Notes: a model not told the origin generated them from the letters alone. A stretch of DNA of 64,000 nucleotides from Gammaproteobacteria bacterium (GCA_030433275.1 JAUILK010000011.1:1-64000); one strand, 5' to 3'; positions 1 through 10,777 are shown, numbered from the stretch's first letter. Translations and numbers: made by a program.

Positions 1-16
1 GGAGCCAAATGGCTCC
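1..16. repeat. Short perfect inverted repeat at window edge
   Basis: GGAGCC and GGCTCC arms are separated by AAAT. The stem could be the base of a terminator for a gene left of the window, but no T-run follows it. The stretch from here to 263 shows no gene I can support. Confidence 0.3.
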
Positions 17-263
17 GGATAGCAGCGGTCGGTGTCGAAAAACCGAGCATTTTTGCCCTTCCTCTCGTCGAAGATGAACGCTCTTGGTTTCAGGGCCGAA
101 TTGATCAGATGTTCCCTAGCCGGCCACCTACGGCAGCAGCGATATAATGAGTTTCATGCTGAGACGTAACGGAACGCTGCATGAATCCGACCTGAGCCCT
201 TCGGAAAGCTCAGGATAATCTTGCCGAATGGCTCTTAAGATATTAAAATATCGTTATTAGCGC

Positions 264-782
264 TTACGGTTTCGGAGGAAATTTCTCCAAAATTTTTGCC
301 ACCACCTTATTGATTAAGTCTGTCGCTTGTTCTGGGGATGGATTATTCGGCAGTATACTTCTGGCCGTTCCACGCCAGACTAGGTTTTTTGATTTAGAAT
401 CAATAAAATCAACAATAAGCGTGCCTTCCTCATACTGGTAGACATCCACACCACCCATCCCCCATCCGTGCCAACCCAAACCATAACCGTAATTGTTGAT
501 GTCGGTTTTTTGCTGCGCCCCGCTGTGCAAGGCGATCAAAAAATCGGGGTTGGTGCTGAACTTTGAATAGCCTTTAGCGGTTAGTTGGGCATCTAGCGCT
601 TTTTTGACACGTCTTTCGTTGAGTTGACTCATCTTCGACCCCGGATTGCTAGGAAAAAAGTCAAACGTTTTCAATTTGGAGAAATCGAATGCATCATCAT
701 AATCCTGATTGACTTGGATACTTGAGCAACTCAACAAAAAACCCAGCGCACAAACGAAACTGAAAATAATTAGATTCTTCAT
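264..782 (-). CDS. DUF4136-family lipoprotein
   Basis: A 172-residue protein with a lipoprotein signal peptide: a charged start, a hydrophobic stretch, then a lipobox LLSC with the acylated Cys at residue 19. The mature part begins with a short linker and an FDFSKLKTFDF-type segment typical of DUF4136, a family of small envelope lipoproteins of unknown function. It is probably anchored in the outer or inner membrane and faces the periplasm. The gene is visibly richer in A+T than its neighbours and stands alone, so acquisition by transfer is possible. The family assignment is good; the function is unknown. Confidence 0.75.
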   Translation of the reverse strand: MKNLIIFSFVCALGFLLSCSSIQVNQDYDDAFDFSKLKTFDFFPSNPGSKMSQLNERRVKKALDAQLTAKGYSKFSTNPDFLIALHSGAQQKTDINNYGYGLGWHGWGMGGVDVYQYEEGTLIVDFIDSKSKNLVWRGTARSILPNNPSPEQATDLINKVVAKILEKFPPKP

Positions 783-1283
783 AATAAATCCTTATTTGAA
801 TTATCTAATAGCTCGCAGAATTACGAGAACCCTGTTTCCCCCACAAATGTCCCATCATCCTCCAATCCTCGGGTTCTCGCCGATGCAGCTTAATACACGG
901 TACCCGAACGAACATCAGCAATTCCCACGTGAACAATTTCCGCGCACCGGTACGAGAAGTCAACGCAAAGCACCCGTGTCAAGTGCCGGCCTAAGAATCA
1001 TCGAGGCGCAACATTCGGCCAGCGCGTTCCTTCGGCATCAAGGCCGAACGCATCACGCTCGGCACGGCTGCCGCCTAGCAGAGGAAACCGCCGTCGAAGC
1101 ACGCTCACTAACCGGACACTCTATTTCCAAATGTCAACGCCAAACGACCAAGCACAAGGAGACTGCGATTAGCCAAACACGCCGAAGGCCAGTACACGAT
1201 TACCAAACGCAAACGGCCCCGGTATCGACCCTTGCCGCCAGTTCTGCAATTATTAAAGTTTCTACACCGCCTTCGAGCAGCCG
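783..1283. other. Non-coding stretch between divergent genes
   Basis: About 500 bases between the DUF4136 gene (reading left) and the KAS III-like gene (reading right). The first 60 bases are AT-rich and probably hold the lipoprotein promoter. The rest is GC-rich. An open frame crosses it on the plus strand, but its translation is low-complexity, overlaps the lipoprotein start and matches nothing I recognise. It may be decayed coding DNA. Confidence 0.4.
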
Positions 1284-2324
1284 ATGGCCCGCATCGCAAA
1301 CCTGATCGCCACAGGCCGCTGCGTACCGGCACGCCGAGTCACCAACCAAGAGTTGCAGGCTCGCTTCGCCGCCCTGGGGCGAGCCGAGAGCATCGTTAAG
1401 CTCGCCGCGAGCTCCGGTATCCGCCAGCGCTGGTATGCCCCCGGTGATTGGGCCACCTCCGATCTGATCCTGCCCGCCGCCCGCCAAGCCCTGGAGCGTG
1501 CCGGGCGCTCGCCCGAGGAGGTGGATCTGATCATCGTGGGCACGGACTCACCGGACTACCTCACCCCGGCCACCGCCACCGTCGTGCAGGCCAAGCTCGG
1601 CGCGTTCCGCGCCGGCACCTTCGATATCGGCTGTGCCTGCGCTTCGTTTCCAACCGCGCTGGCCGCCGCGGCCGGTATGCTGGCGACCAATCCAGGGCTG
1701 CGCACGGTGCTGGTTGTCGGTGCCTACCTCATGCACCGGCTGGCCGATCCTGAAGATCCCTTGATTTTTCTCTACGGCGACGGCGCCGGCGCGGCCGTAC
1801 TGGAGCCCCGCGACGCATCCGGTTTTCTCGGCAGCGCCTTTCGGGCCGACGGCCGTTACGCTAGGCACTGGGGAATATACGCGGGCGGCACGGCCGAGCC
1901 CGCCTCTGTGGCCGCCGTGCGAGCTGGGCGAACGCGCGTGCGACTCCACGAACGTTACCCCCCCGAAATCAATCAGGAAGGCTGGGTCAGGCTCGTGCGC
2001 ACCCTCGCCGCGCAGTGCGGGTTTCGACTTCAGGATGTCGCGCAGGCGCTCTTCACGCAGATCAATCAATGCACGATTCGGGATGTGTGCGAGACCTTGG
2101 GACTACCGATCGCACGAGCTCATACCGTTATGGACAAATGGGGTTATACCGGCTCGGCCTGCCTACCCATGGCGCTCGATGACGCCATAGAGCAAGGGCT
2201 CATCGGCCCGGGAGATTTGTTGGTGATGGTTGGCTCAGGCGTAGGATACAACTTGGCTGGGGTGGCGTTGCGGTTGACCGAGCATTTGGTGCTACACCGA
2301 GCGCTGAACAACGACCCGGCTTGA
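1284..2324 (+). CDS. 3-oxoacyl-ACP synthase III (KAS III)-like protein, atypical active site
   Basis: A 346-residue thiolase-fold protein of FabH type. The nucleophile Cys is residue 119, in a DIGCACASF context equivalent to the FabH DVAAACAGF. The FLYGDGAGA loop (about 162-170) is also typical. The usual His of the HQAN motif is Thr258 (TQIN), and the usual Asn of GNTSAA falls at Tyr288 (WGYTGSA). FabH needs that His-Asn pair for decarboxylative condensation. This protein may therefore use another acyl transfer, as in KAS III relatives that form esters or make signalling molecules. It stands alone, with no acyl carrier or fatty acid genes beside it. The start lacks a strong ribosome binding site. 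Confidence 0.8.
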   Translation: MARIANLIATGRCVPARRVTNQELQARFAALGRAESIVKLAASSGIRQRWYAPGDWATSDLILPAARQALERAGRSPEEVDLIIVGTDSPDYLTPATATVVQAKLGAFRAGTFDIGCACASFPTALAAAAGMLATNPGLRTVLVVGAYLMHRLADPEDPLIFLYGDGAGAAVLEPRDASGFLGSAFRADGRYARHWGIYAGGTAEPASVAAVRAGRTRVRLHERYPPEINQEGWVRLVRTLAAQCGFRLQDVAQALFTQINQCTIRDVCETLGLPIARAHTVMDKWGYTGSACLPMALDDAIEQGLIGPGDLLVMVGSGVGYNLAGVALRLTEHLVLHRALNNDPA

Positions 2325-2575
2325 AAGCCGGGGAGCCGGTGGGCAACAGCTCCCTACCGTCTCACCAAGTGCTTTATCGTCAGGAAGCGTGCAAACGGCG
2401 AACGACACAGCCGAGCATCGGTACCAGCCGCCCCCGTAAGCGGCTCGCGTAGAACAGCGCATTGCGCCCTTGATAGACCGGTAAATTTCCTCGATCGTGA
2501 GTAATATCCCCCGTATGAGTAGAGCGAGGCGGCATAACAGCTAGGATGGGACACATGGATGGAGGACCAGAAAAT

Positions 2576-5500
2576 ATGAACCAAGGCAGCGATAAAGAAC
2601 GGAAGATCCGCACAATCGAGGCCGTGATTGCACAAGCCCGGGGACACCGACTGAGTGATACGGCGCAGCAAATCGAGAACTTCGTACGCCACTATTTTGC
2701 AGGTGTTGCACCAGAGGATATCGCCATCCGCCGGGCCACCGATCTCTGTGGCATCGCGCGCTCTCACCACAGGCTTGGCTGCACGCGCCTGCCGGGCCAG
2801 CCGTTTATCCACGTCTACAACCCCGTCCCGGAGCAGCACGGCTGGCAGTCCAGCCATACGATTCTCGAGATCGTCACCGATGACATGCCGTTTCTGGTCG
2901 ATTCCGTGTCGATGGCGCTCAACCGCCTCGGGCTCACCATACATCTTGTTATCCATCCGGTGCTGACGGTACGGCGCGATCGCCAGGGCCATCTCCAGCA
3001 GATCTGCGAGCCAACTGAGCAAGCAGCGACCCGGCACGAAGCCTGGATGCACTTCGAAATCGATCGGCAGACCGAGCCGAGATGCCTGGAGGAGATCCAT
3101 CGGGCTACAGCCACGGTGCTCGAGGATGTACGGGTGGCGGTCGAAGACTGGCAGCCCATGCATGAGCAACTCGGCCGGGTAATCCGCACCTTGCAGCGCA
3201 ACCGCCCACCAGTAGAGCCGGACGATCTGGAAGAAATATTGGAGTTCCTGCGCTGGATACGCGATGACCACTTCACTTTTCTAGGTTACCGGCGCTACGA
3301 TTTGTGCCGCAGCCCCACGGGCGATGAGCTGCGCGCGGTTGCCGACTCTGGGCTGGGTCTGCTGCGACAAACGTGTAGCCAACAAGTCTCCAGCAGCTTC
3401 GCGGTACTGCCTGAAGAGATACGCAGCCGCGCCCGCAACCCCGAGCCGTTGATCCTGACCAAATCGAACAGCCGCTCCTCGGTGCACCGTCCCGGCCACT
3501 TGGATTATATCGGTGTTAAACGCTACGACCGCGAAGGCGAGGTAATCGGTGAACACCGCTTCCTAGGTCTGTTCACATCGTCGGCTTATAATCGCAGCCC
3601 GCGCGCGATTCCGTTGTTGCGGCGCAAAGTTGCGTGCGTCCTCGAGCGGGCCAAGCTGCGCCCCAATAGCCACGCCGGCAAGGCCCTCGCCAACATTCTC
3701 GAGACGCACCCGCGTGATGAACTCTTCCAGGCCTCCATTGATGAGCTATACGACATCGCCCTTGGTATCCTGCACCTGCAAGAACGCCAGCGGGTGCGGC
3801 TGCTGGTGCGCTACGATGCCTATCAACGCTTCGTCTCCTGCTTGGTATTCACCCCGCGCGAGCGCTACAACACCGAGATTCGCCAACGCATGCAGACGAT
3901 TTTGCAGGAGGCCTTCGCCGGGACTCAGAGCGAATTCTCGGTACAACTCTCCGAGTCGATGCTCGCACGCATCCACTTCATCGTGCGCCTTACCGAAGCC
4001 GGCCAACCCGATTATGATCACGCGGCGCTGGAGCAAGCGCTGGCCGATACCATGCGATCTTGGCCGGACCGGCTTGCCGAAGCACTACGAGATCATTACG
4101 GAGAAGCGATCGGCAATCGTCTGTTTACTCGCTACGGCAAGGGTTTCAATGCTGCCTACCGGGAGGATACCGACCCACAAACGGCCGTCCATGACATCGA
4201 GCTATTGGAAACATTGCAGCAAGCCGGGCAACTCGCCATTCGCCTGTATCGGCCACCGCAGGCTAGGAAGGGTGTGCTGCGTTTCAAGCTCTTTCATGCC
4301 GAACGCCCGATCATTCTCTCCGACGTGCTCCCCGTGCTTGAGAACATGGGCGTACGAGTCATTAATGAGCGACCGTATGCTATGGAACGCAGCGGCGGTG
4401 GCGTCGCCTGCTGGATCGACGATTTTGGGCTTTGCTATGCGGGCCCGGGTCAGCTGGAGGCCGAGCGTATCCGCGAGACGTTCCAGGAGACCTTCGCCGC
4501 AGTCTGGCGTCGTCAAGCAGAAAACGACGGTTTCAACCGCCTGGTGCTTACGGCGGCGCTCGGCTGGCGGGATATCGTCATTCTCAGGGCGTATGTCAAA
4601 TACCTGCACCAAGTCGGCATGGCATTCAGCCAAAACTATGTCGAGAACACGCTCGCCGGCAACCCCGGGATTACCCTTGAGTTGATCAAGCTTTTTAAAG
4701 CCAGCTTCGACCCCCGCTACCAGGCAGATGAGCGTCCGAAAGCCATCGCCGAGCGAATCGAAGGTTTGCTCGAGGCAGTAGCGAGCCTCGATGAGGACCG
4801 TATTTTGCGGTACCTTCTGGCAGCCATCCAAGCCACTGTACGCACCAATTACTTTCGCACCGACAGCGCGGGCAACCTGCGGGATTTCCTCTCCTTCAAG
4901 CTCCGGCCACAGGCCATCCCTCACATGCCCAAACCAGTGCCAGCCTATGAGATCTATGTCTACTCGCCACGCGTGGAGGGCGTTCATTTGCGTGGCGGAA
5001 AAGTGGCGCGCGGCGGCATTCGCTGGTCGGAGCGGCGTGAGGATTTCCGAACCGAAATTCTGGGCCTGATGAAAGCGCAGATGGTGAAAAACGCCGTGAT
5101 CGTCCCCGTCGGCGCCAAAGGCGGCTTCGTATGCAAAAACCTACCCGATGAGCGGCAGGCGCTGCCCGCAGAAGTTCAAACGTGCTATCGAATCTTCATG
5201 CGCGGGTTGCTGGATGTCACGGACAACATCGACGAAGGTCGTGTGGTACCGCCACCGAATGTCGTGCGCTACGATGAGGACGATCCATATCTGGTCGTAG
5301 CCGCAGACAAAGGAACAGCCCGGTTTTCGGATTTTGCGAATGAAATCGCTGCCGAATACGGTTTTTGGCTGTGCGATGCCTTCGCCTCCGGTGGCTCCAC
5401 AGGCTACGACCACAAGAAAATGGGCATCACCGCCCGTGGCGCCTGGGAGGCGGTCAAGCGGCATTTCCGCGAAATGGGCCGGGATGCGCACAGCGAGCCG

Positions 5501-7456
5501 TTCACCGCGATCGGAATCGGCGACATGTCAGGTGATGTTTTCGGCAACGGCATGTTGAGTTCCGCACAGACACAGTTGATCGCCGCCTTCGATCATCGCC
5601 ACATATTTATCGATCCGAATCCCAACACTGAGTCGAGCTACCTAGAACGACAACGACTGTTCGGTTTGGAGCGCTCGAGCTGGGCCGACTACGATCGAAG
5701 CCTGATCTCGGAGGGGGGCGGCATCTGGTCGCGCCATGAGAAATCCATCACCTTGTCACCGCAAGCACAATCGGCCTTGGCAACCCCCATCGAACGACTG
5801 ACCCCGAATGAGCTGATCAGCACAATCCTGCGTGCGCCAGTGGATTTGCTCTGGAACGGTGGCATCGGCACGTACGTAAAAGCCTCCACGGAATCTCACG
5901 CCGAGGTCGGGGACAAAAGCAACGACGCAGTACGTATCGACGCGGACGAACTGCGCTGTCAAGTGATCGGGGAAGGCGGCAACCTGGGTCTGTCCCAACT
6001 CGCCCGTGTGGAGTACGCGCTCGCTGGTGGCCGCATCAACACAGATGCCATCGACAACTCGGGTGGAGTCGACTGCTCTGATCATGAGGTCAACATCAAG
6101 ATTTTACTTAACCGCGTGGTGGATGACGGGAAACTGACCTTAAAGCAGCGCAACGAGCTGCTCATGGATATGACCGAGGCTGTCGCCGAACTCGTGCTGC
6201 ATGATAATTACCGCCAAACCCAGGGTCTGACGTTATCCCAAGCACGAGCACCGGAACTGCTCGATGAACACTTGCGCTACATGCGCGAACTCGAACGCTG
6301 CGGGCATCTGGACCGCCGGGTCGAGCAACTACCCGATGATGAGGGTGTGGCCGAACGTCAGAAAGCCGATACTGGCCTGACGCGCCCGGAGTTGGCGGTG
6401 CTCCAAGCCTATGCCAAGATCGAGGCCTACGAGGCGATCCTCCACACCAACGAGCTCCATACGGAGCATTTGGCCGGCGAGCTTGAACGCTACTTTCCGC
6501 CACCCTTGCGCGAGCGCTTTCCCGGCCCGCTCGCTAAACACCCGTTGCGTGCGGAAATCATTGCCACCCTGGTGGCGAACCACATAGTCAACCGCATGGG
6601 CAGCACTTTCCTGTTCCGAATTCGTGCCCAAACTGGGGCCAATGCGATCGACGCCGCACAAGCCTATTTCGCGGCCCGCGACATCTACGAATTGCGAGAA
6701 CTTTGGCATGCTATCGACCGACTCGACAACCATGTGCCCGCTCAACTTCAAACCTGCATGCTGCAGCGCCTCAGTGACCTCCAAGAACGCGCCACGCTGT
6801 GGCTGCTGCGTAACTTGCGGGCACCGATCGATATAGGGGAAACCGTAGCTCGGATACGCCCGGCCATTATTCAGCTCAATGACTGGCTCGATGAACTGCT
6901 ACCGGAGGGTGATCGTGCTCGCCTGCATGCTGAAGCAGCTGAGCTGGCCCAAGCCGGAGTGCCACAAACACTCGCGCGCCGGGTGGTTTATCTGGAACCT
7001 CTTTATTCAGCGCTGGATCTGGTCAAAGTCTGCTCGGAGACGAAAGCCAGTCTTGATCGCGCCGCCCGTATTTATTTCAACACGGCGGCCTATCTGGAGC
7101 TGAATTGGCTGCGCGATACTCTAGCGGAATTCAAGGTGGTCGACTCATGGCAGGAGCGTTATCGCGCAGGCCTGGAGGATGAATTCTACGTCCAGCTTCG
7201 GCTATTAACCATGCGTGTGCTCGCCATTCCACTGAGTGGACAAACTTCGGAGGCTCAAGTGGCCCATTGGGCCGGGGAATACGAGGCGCTCGTGATGAAC
7301 TTGCGCCGCACCCTGAACGAGCTCGAGGGCGCCGCGCAGCTGGACCTCGCCATGCTCGGTGTGGCAATCCAGGAATTACGCACAACCGTGCAAGCCGGCG
7401 CGGCTCAGCGCACCTGGCTGACCCGCAAGCCGAAAGCCGAGGCAAGGCGGGCCTGA
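2576..7456 (+). CDS. gdhB: NAD-specific glutamate dehydrogenase, large (180 kDa) type
   Basis: A protein of 1626 residues in the large bacterial NAD-GDH family (Bac_GDH), which oxidatively deaminates glutamate to 2-oxoglutarate and ammonium in the cytoplasm. The long N-terminal part carries ACT-like regulatory regions in this family. The catalytic core lies near residues 805-860: GGKVARGGIRWSER, then MVKNAVIVPVGAKGGF with the substrate-binding lysines. The dinucleotide-binding GIGDMSGDVFGNGML follows near 979-993. I place the start at the ATG at 2576 because GGAGGA (2561-2566) stands nine bases before it. ATGs at 2546 and 2555 are in frame but have no such site. It appears monocistronic, with the esterase gene seven bases downstream. 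Confidence 0.95.
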   Translation: MNQGSDKERKIRTIEAVIAQARGHRLSDTAQQIENFVRHYFAGVAPEDIAIRRATDLCGIARSHHRLGCTRLPGQPFIHVYNPVPEQHGWQSSHTILEIVTDDMPFLVDSVSMALNRLGLTIHLVIHPVLTVRRDRQGHLQQICEPTEQAATRHEAWMHFEIDRQTEPRCLEEIHRATATVLEDVRVAVEDWQPMHEQLGRVIRTLQRNRPPVEPDDLEEILEFLRWIRDDHFTFLGYRRYDLCRSPTGDELRAVADSGLGLLRQTCSQQVSSSFAVLPEEIRSRARNPEPLILTKSNSRSSVHRPGHLDYIGVKRYDREGEVIGEHRFLGLFTSSAYNRSPRAIPLLRRKVACVLERAKLRPNSHAGKALANILETHPRDELFQASIDELYDIALGILHLQERQRVRLLVRYDAYQRFVSCLVFTPRERYNTEIRQRMQTILQEAFAGTQSEFSVQLSESMLARIHFIVRLTEAGQPDYDHAALEQALADTMRSWPDRLAEALRDHYGEAIGNRLFTRYGKGFNAAYREDTDPQTAVHDIELLETLQQAGQLAIRLYRPPQARKGVLRFKLFHAERPIILSDVLPVLENMGVRVINERPYAMERSGGGVACWIDDFGLCYAGPGQLEAERIRETFQETFAAVWRRQAENDGFNRLVLTAALGWRDIVILRAYVKYLHQVGMAFSQNYVENTLAGNPGITLELIKLFKASFDPRYQADERPKAIAERIEGLLEAVASLDEDRILRYLLAAIQATVRTNYFRTDSAGNLRDFLSFKLRPQAIPHMPKPVPAYEIYVYSPRVEGVHLRGGKVARGGIRWSERREDFRTEILGLMKAQMVKNAVIVPVGAKGGFVCKNLPDERQALPAEVQTCYRIFMRGLLDVTDNIDEGRVVPPPNVVRYDEDDPYLVVAADKGTARFSDFANEIAAEYGFWLCDAFASGGSTGYDHKKMGITARGAWEAVKRHFREMGRDAHSEPFTAIGIGDMSGDVFGNGMLSSAQTQLIAAFDHRHIFIDPNPNTESSYLERQRLFGLERSSWADYDRSLISEGGGIWSRHEKSITLSPQAQSALATPIERLTPNELISTILRAPVDLLWNGGIGTYVKASTESHAEVGDKSNDAVRIDADELRCQVIGEGGNLGLSQLARVEYALAGGRINTDAIDNSGGVDCSDHEVNIKILLNRVVDDGKLTLKQRNELLMDMTEAVAELVLHDNYRQTQGLTLSQARAPELLDEHLRYMRELERCGHLDRRVEQLPDDEGVAERQKADTGLTRPELAVLQAYAKIEAYEAILHTNELHTEHLAGELERYFPPPLRERFPGPLAKHPLRAEIIATLVANHIVNRMGSTFLFRIRAQTGANAIDAAQAYFAARDIYELRELWHAIDRLDNHVPAQLQTCMLQRLSDLQERATLWLLRNLRAPIDIGETVARIRPAIIQLNDWLDELLPEGDRARLHAEAAELAQAGVPQTLARRVVYLEPLYSALDLVKVCSETKASLDRAARIYFNTAAYLELNWLRDTLAEFKVVDSWQERYRAGLEDEFYVQLRLLTMRVLAIPLSGQTSEAQVAHWAGEYEALVMNLRRTLNELEGAAQLDLAMLGVAIQELRTTVQAGAAQRTWLTRKPKAEARRA

Positions 7457-7462
7457 ACGACC

Positions 7463-8260
7463 ATGCCCTCTATGCATCATAGAATTCGAATGCATGTCCA
7501 AGCGAGCGGTGCGGGTCCCGCCTTGCTGTTACTCCACGGTCTATTCGGCTCCGGCAACAACTGGAAGCGTCATGCCCGCGAGCTTGCCGAACGCTACCGC
7601 GTGCTCCTTCCCGATCTGCGCAACCACGGCCGCTCCCCGCATGCCCCGAGCATGGATTATCGCGTCATGACCGATGACCTGATCGGCCTGTTCGATGCCG
7701 AAGCGATCGACAAAGTGGCAGTGGTCGGACATTCCATGGGCGGCAAAGTGGCAATGGCGCTGGCCCTCACCCGCCCCGAGCGCGTCGCCGCCTTGATAGT
7801 CGTAGATATCGCCCCCGTTACCTACGGTCGGCATTTGCACGGTTACATCGAAGCCATGCGCCATATGAACTTGGTTGGCATCGGCTCCCGGGCCGAAGCC
7901 GATCAAGCCTTGGCGAGCGCCGTTCCCGAACCCATGGTCCGACAATTTCTGCTGACCAATCTGGAACGTCATACTGAGCATTACCATTGGCGAATCCCAT
8001 TGGACATACTGGCCGATCAGATGCCGTTGCTCGAGGGCTTTCCCGAACTGACACCGAGCTTTGCGGGGCCAACTTTATTCATTCATGGTGGACGCTCGCC
8101 ATATGTTGGCGAGGCTCACCGCGAGATCATCCGACGCCTGTTTCCGCAGGCCGAACTCGCTTGTATTCCCGAAGCCGGACATTGGCTGCACGTGGAAGCA
8201 CCAGAGCAATTTGCCGAGTTGTTGGAGGATTTCCTTGCTCGCATCTCGTTCTCTGCTTAA
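7463..8260 (+). CDS. ybfF: Alpha/beta-hydrolase, YbfF-type esterase
   Basis: 265 residues with an alpha/beta-hydrolase fold. The oxyanion segment is LLLLHGLFGSGNNW, and the nucleophile elbow GHSMGG puts Ser91 at the active site. Asp115 (VVDIAP) and His240 (EAGHWLH) complete the likely triad, in the pattern of E. coli YbfF, an acyl esterase. The natural substrate is unclear. The start lies seven bases after the glutamate dehydrogenase stop, so the two may be cotranscribed. ATGs nine and 27 bases further in are alternative starts. Confidence 0.88.
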   Translation: MPSMHHRIRMHVQASGAGPALLLLHGLFGSGNNWKRHARELAERYRVLLPDLRNHGRSPHAPSMDYRVMTDDLIGLFDAEAIDKVAVVGHSMGGKVAMALALTRPERVAALIVVDIAPVTYGRHLHGYIEAMRHMNLVGIGSRAEADQALASAVPEPMVRQFLLTNLERHTEHYHWRIPLDILADQMPLLEGFPELTPSFAGPTLFIHGGRSPYVGEAHREIIRRLFPQAELACIPEAGHWLHVEAPEQFAELLEDFLARISFSA

Positions 8261-8313
8261 AAACCGTTGCCGTCAGCCGCCCCTTCGACTGGCCCCCGTA
8301 GTCGATCCATCCC

Positions 8314-8319
8314 TATAAT
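8314..8319 (+). promoter_or_regulatory. Candidate -10 element upstream of maeB
   Basis: A perfect TATAAT lies 50 bases before the maeB start. No good -35 hexamer stands at the right distance, so this is only a suggestion. Confidence 0.3.
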
Positions 8320-8368
8320 GATTGGCTCATACCTCTAACGAAGCCACGCCTGGAGAGAGCAGAGCACG

Positions 8369-10657
8369 ATGCCCGAAGACCTGCGCGCCGCCGCTCTCGA
8401 ATACCACCGCCTGCCACAGCCCGGCAAAATAACCGTCACACCATCCAAACCGCTGGCTAATCAACGGGATTTGGCGCTCGCCTATTCGCCAGGAGTGGCG
8501 GCGGCCTGTGAAGCGATCGTCGAAAACCCGAACGCCGCCGCCGAAGTCACGGCTCGGAGCAATCTGGTAGCGGTGATCACCAACGGCACGGCCGTGCTCG
8601 GACTAGGCGCCATCGGGCCGCTGGCGGCCAAACCGGTGATGGAAGGCAAGGGCGTACTCTTCAAAAAATTCGCCGGTATCGACGTCTTCGACATCGAGAT
8701 CGACGAGCGCGATCCGGACAAGCTGGTGGAGATCATCGCCAGCCTCGAACCCAGCTTTGGCGGCATCAATCTGGAGGATATCAAAGCGCCCGAATGCTTC
8801 TATATCGAGCGCAAGCTCAAGGAGCGCATGAATATCCCCGTTTTTCACGACGATCAACACGGCACAGCGATCATCACCGCCGCGGCGATTCATAATGGCT
8901 TGGCCCTGTTGGGGAAACGATTCTCGGAGGTAAAGCTGGTGACCTCAGGCGCCGGCGCCTCCGCCATTGCGTGCCTGGACCTACTGGTAAGCATGGGTTT
9001 GGAGCCCGAAAACGTGATCGCCACCGATAGCAAAGGCGTGATCTACAAAGGCCGCACCGAGTACATGGACGCCCGCAAGGCCCGCTATGCGACTGCTACC
9101 ACCGCCCGCACGCTAACTGAGGCGATCGAGGGAGCGGATATCTTTCTCGGTCTTTCGGCACCGGGGGTGCTGACAGAGGACATGGTCAAGCGCATGGTCA
9201 AAAGACCGCTTATCCTGGCGCTTGCCAACCCGGTACCGGAGATCCTACCGGAGTCCGTCCACACGGTACGGCCGGAGGCGATCATCGCTACCGGCCGTTC
9301 GGATTACCCCAACCAGGTCAATAATGTCCTGTGCTTTCCATTCATTTTTCGTGGCGCCCTTGATGTCGGCGCGACCACCATAAACGAACAGATGAAAAAG
9401 GCCTGCGTAATGGCCATCGCCGAACTCGCCCAAGCGGAATCCTCCGACGTCGTGGTTGCCGCCTATGGCGGCAAACCACTCAGATTCGGCCCGGCCTACC
9501 TCATACCCAAGCCGTTCGACCCACGGTTGATCACCCGCATCGCCCCGGCCGTTGCAAAAGCCGCGATGGAAAGCGGAGTGGCACGGCTTCCCATCCAGGA
9601 CTTCGATGCCTATCGACTGCGACTCAATCAATTCGTTTTCCAATCCGGCCTGGTCATGAAGCCGATCTTCGAGCGTGCCCGCATCGACCCCAAGCGCCTG
9701 GTTTACGGTGACGGAGAAGAAGAGCGCACGCTACGCGCCGTGCAAGTGGTGGTCGACGACGGGCTTGCCAAGCCCATATTGGTAGGCCGGCGGCGCGTGG
9801 TACGCATGCGCGTGAAGCGCCTCGGGTTACGGTTAAAGATGGATCAAGATTTCGAGTTGGTCGACCCCGAGGACGATCCACGCTACCGGGAATACTGGAC
9901 ATTGTATCATTCCATCATGGAGCGCCATGGGGTCACGCCCGACTACGCACGGGCCATTGTCCGCACCCGCAACACCGTGATTGCCGCGCTGATGGTCAGG
10001 CGCGGCGAGGCCGATGCCATGCTCGGCGGCATGATCGGGCGCTACCAACGGCAGATCGGCTACGTCGACCAAGTGCTTGGCAAACGCCCTGGGGTGCGCG
10101 ATCTTGCCGCCATGAGTGTCATCATCTCGCCAAAAGGCGCTTTGTTTCTATGTGACACCTATGTCAATGAGGACCCTACTCCGCATCAGATCGCGGAGAT
10201 GACGGTGCTCGCCGCCGATGAAATCCGACGCTTCGGCCTCATCCCCAAGGTTGCGCTGCTCTCGCATTCGAGCTTCGGTACTTCGCATCTGGCCTCGGCA
10301 ACGAAAATGCGCGAAGCGTTGCCACTGATCGAAGACCGCGATCCGACCCTGGAGGTGGAAGGGGAAATGCACGGCGATGCCGCAATCAATGAACAGATCC
10401 GCCAACGCATCTTCCCCAATTCTCGACTCAAGGGACAAGCAAATCTGTTGATTCTACCTACGCTGGATGCAGCCAATATCGCTTTCAACTTGCTTAAAAC
10501 GATCACCGAATCAGTCTCGATCGGACCCGTATTGCTCGGCGTCGCCAAGCCGGCCCACATTCTTACACCCTCCATTACTGTCCGCGGTTTGGTGAACATG
10601 AGTGCCCTGGCAGTCGTCGATGCCGCCATGCAGGAAACGACCGCCGGTAAGGATTGA
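8369..10657 (+). CDS. maeB: NADP-dependent malic enzyme MaeB (malic enzyme-phosphotransacetylase fusion)
   Basis: 762 residues. The first ~425 form the malic enzyme: LAYSPGVA with the catalytic Tyr near residue 38, a Lys-rich [16 protein letters not shown], and the metal-binding DDQHGTA. The remaining ~335 residues resemble phosphotransacetylase ([16 protein letters not shown], then VINISP-like [12 protein letters not shown]). In MaeB proteins this tail acts as a regulatory acetyl-CoA sensor rather than as an enzyme. The reaction is oxidative decarboxylation of malate to pyruvate with NADPH formation. Length and architecture are normal. GGAGAG precedes the start by a few bases. Confidence 0.96.
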   Translation: MPEDLRAAALEYHRLPQPGKITVTPSKPLANQRDLALAYSPGVAAACEAIVENPNAAAEVTARSNLVAVITNGTAVLGLGAIGPLAAKPVMEGKGVLFKKFAGIDVFDIEIDERDPDKLVEIIASLEPSFGGINLEDIKAPECFYIERKLKERMNIPVFHDDQHGTAIITAAAIHNGLALLGKRFSEVKLVTSGAGASAIACLDLLVSMGLEPENVIATDSKGVIYKGRTEYMDARKARYATATTARTLTEAIEGADIFLGLSAPGVLTEDMVKRMVKRPLILALANPVPEILPESVHTVRPEAIIATGRSDYPNQVNNVLCFPFIFRGALDVGATTINEQMKKACVMAIAELAQAESSDVVVAAYGGKPLRFGPAYLIPKPFDPRLITRIAPAVAKAAMESGVARLPIQDFDAYRLRLNQFVFQSGLVMKPIFERARIDPKRLVYGDGEEERTLRAVQVVVDDGLAKPILVGRRRVVRMRVKRLGLRLKMDQDFELVDPEDDPRYREYWTLYHSIMERHGVTPDYARAIVRTRNTVIAALMVRRGEADAMLGGMIGRYQRQIGYVDQVLGKRPGVRDLAAMSVIISPKGALFLCDTYVNEDPTPHQIAEMTVLAADEIRRFGLIPKVALLSHSSFGTSHLASATKMREALPLIEDRDPTLEVEGEMHGDAAINEQIRQRIFPNSRLKGQANLLILPTLDAANIAFNLLKTITESVSIGPVLLGVAKPAHILTPSITVRGLVNMSALAVVDAAMQETTAGKD

Positions 10658-10777
10658 GTACACGCACCGGCAAAGTTTCACGGCTGCCGGGGATCACGCT
10701 GTGTGGCCCTTGCCATTGCAGCACCCCCACAACAAGTCATACAGTTACCAGCATCTTTGCCCGTAAGAAGAATGCCG

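Noticed and set aside
709-1305. 198-codon plus-strand frame before the KAS III-like gene
   Set aside because: Overlaps two real genes, has no family resemblance and a low-complexity composition.
3630-4685. Long open frame inside the glutamate dehydrogenase gene
   Set aside because: It is an alternative frame of a clearly coding gene, its translation is Arg/Ser/Pro-rich and no family is recognisable.
4202-4987. 261-codon antisense frame in the glutamate dehydrogenase gene
   Set aside because: Shadow of high-GC codon use on the opposite strand; no ribosome site or known motif.
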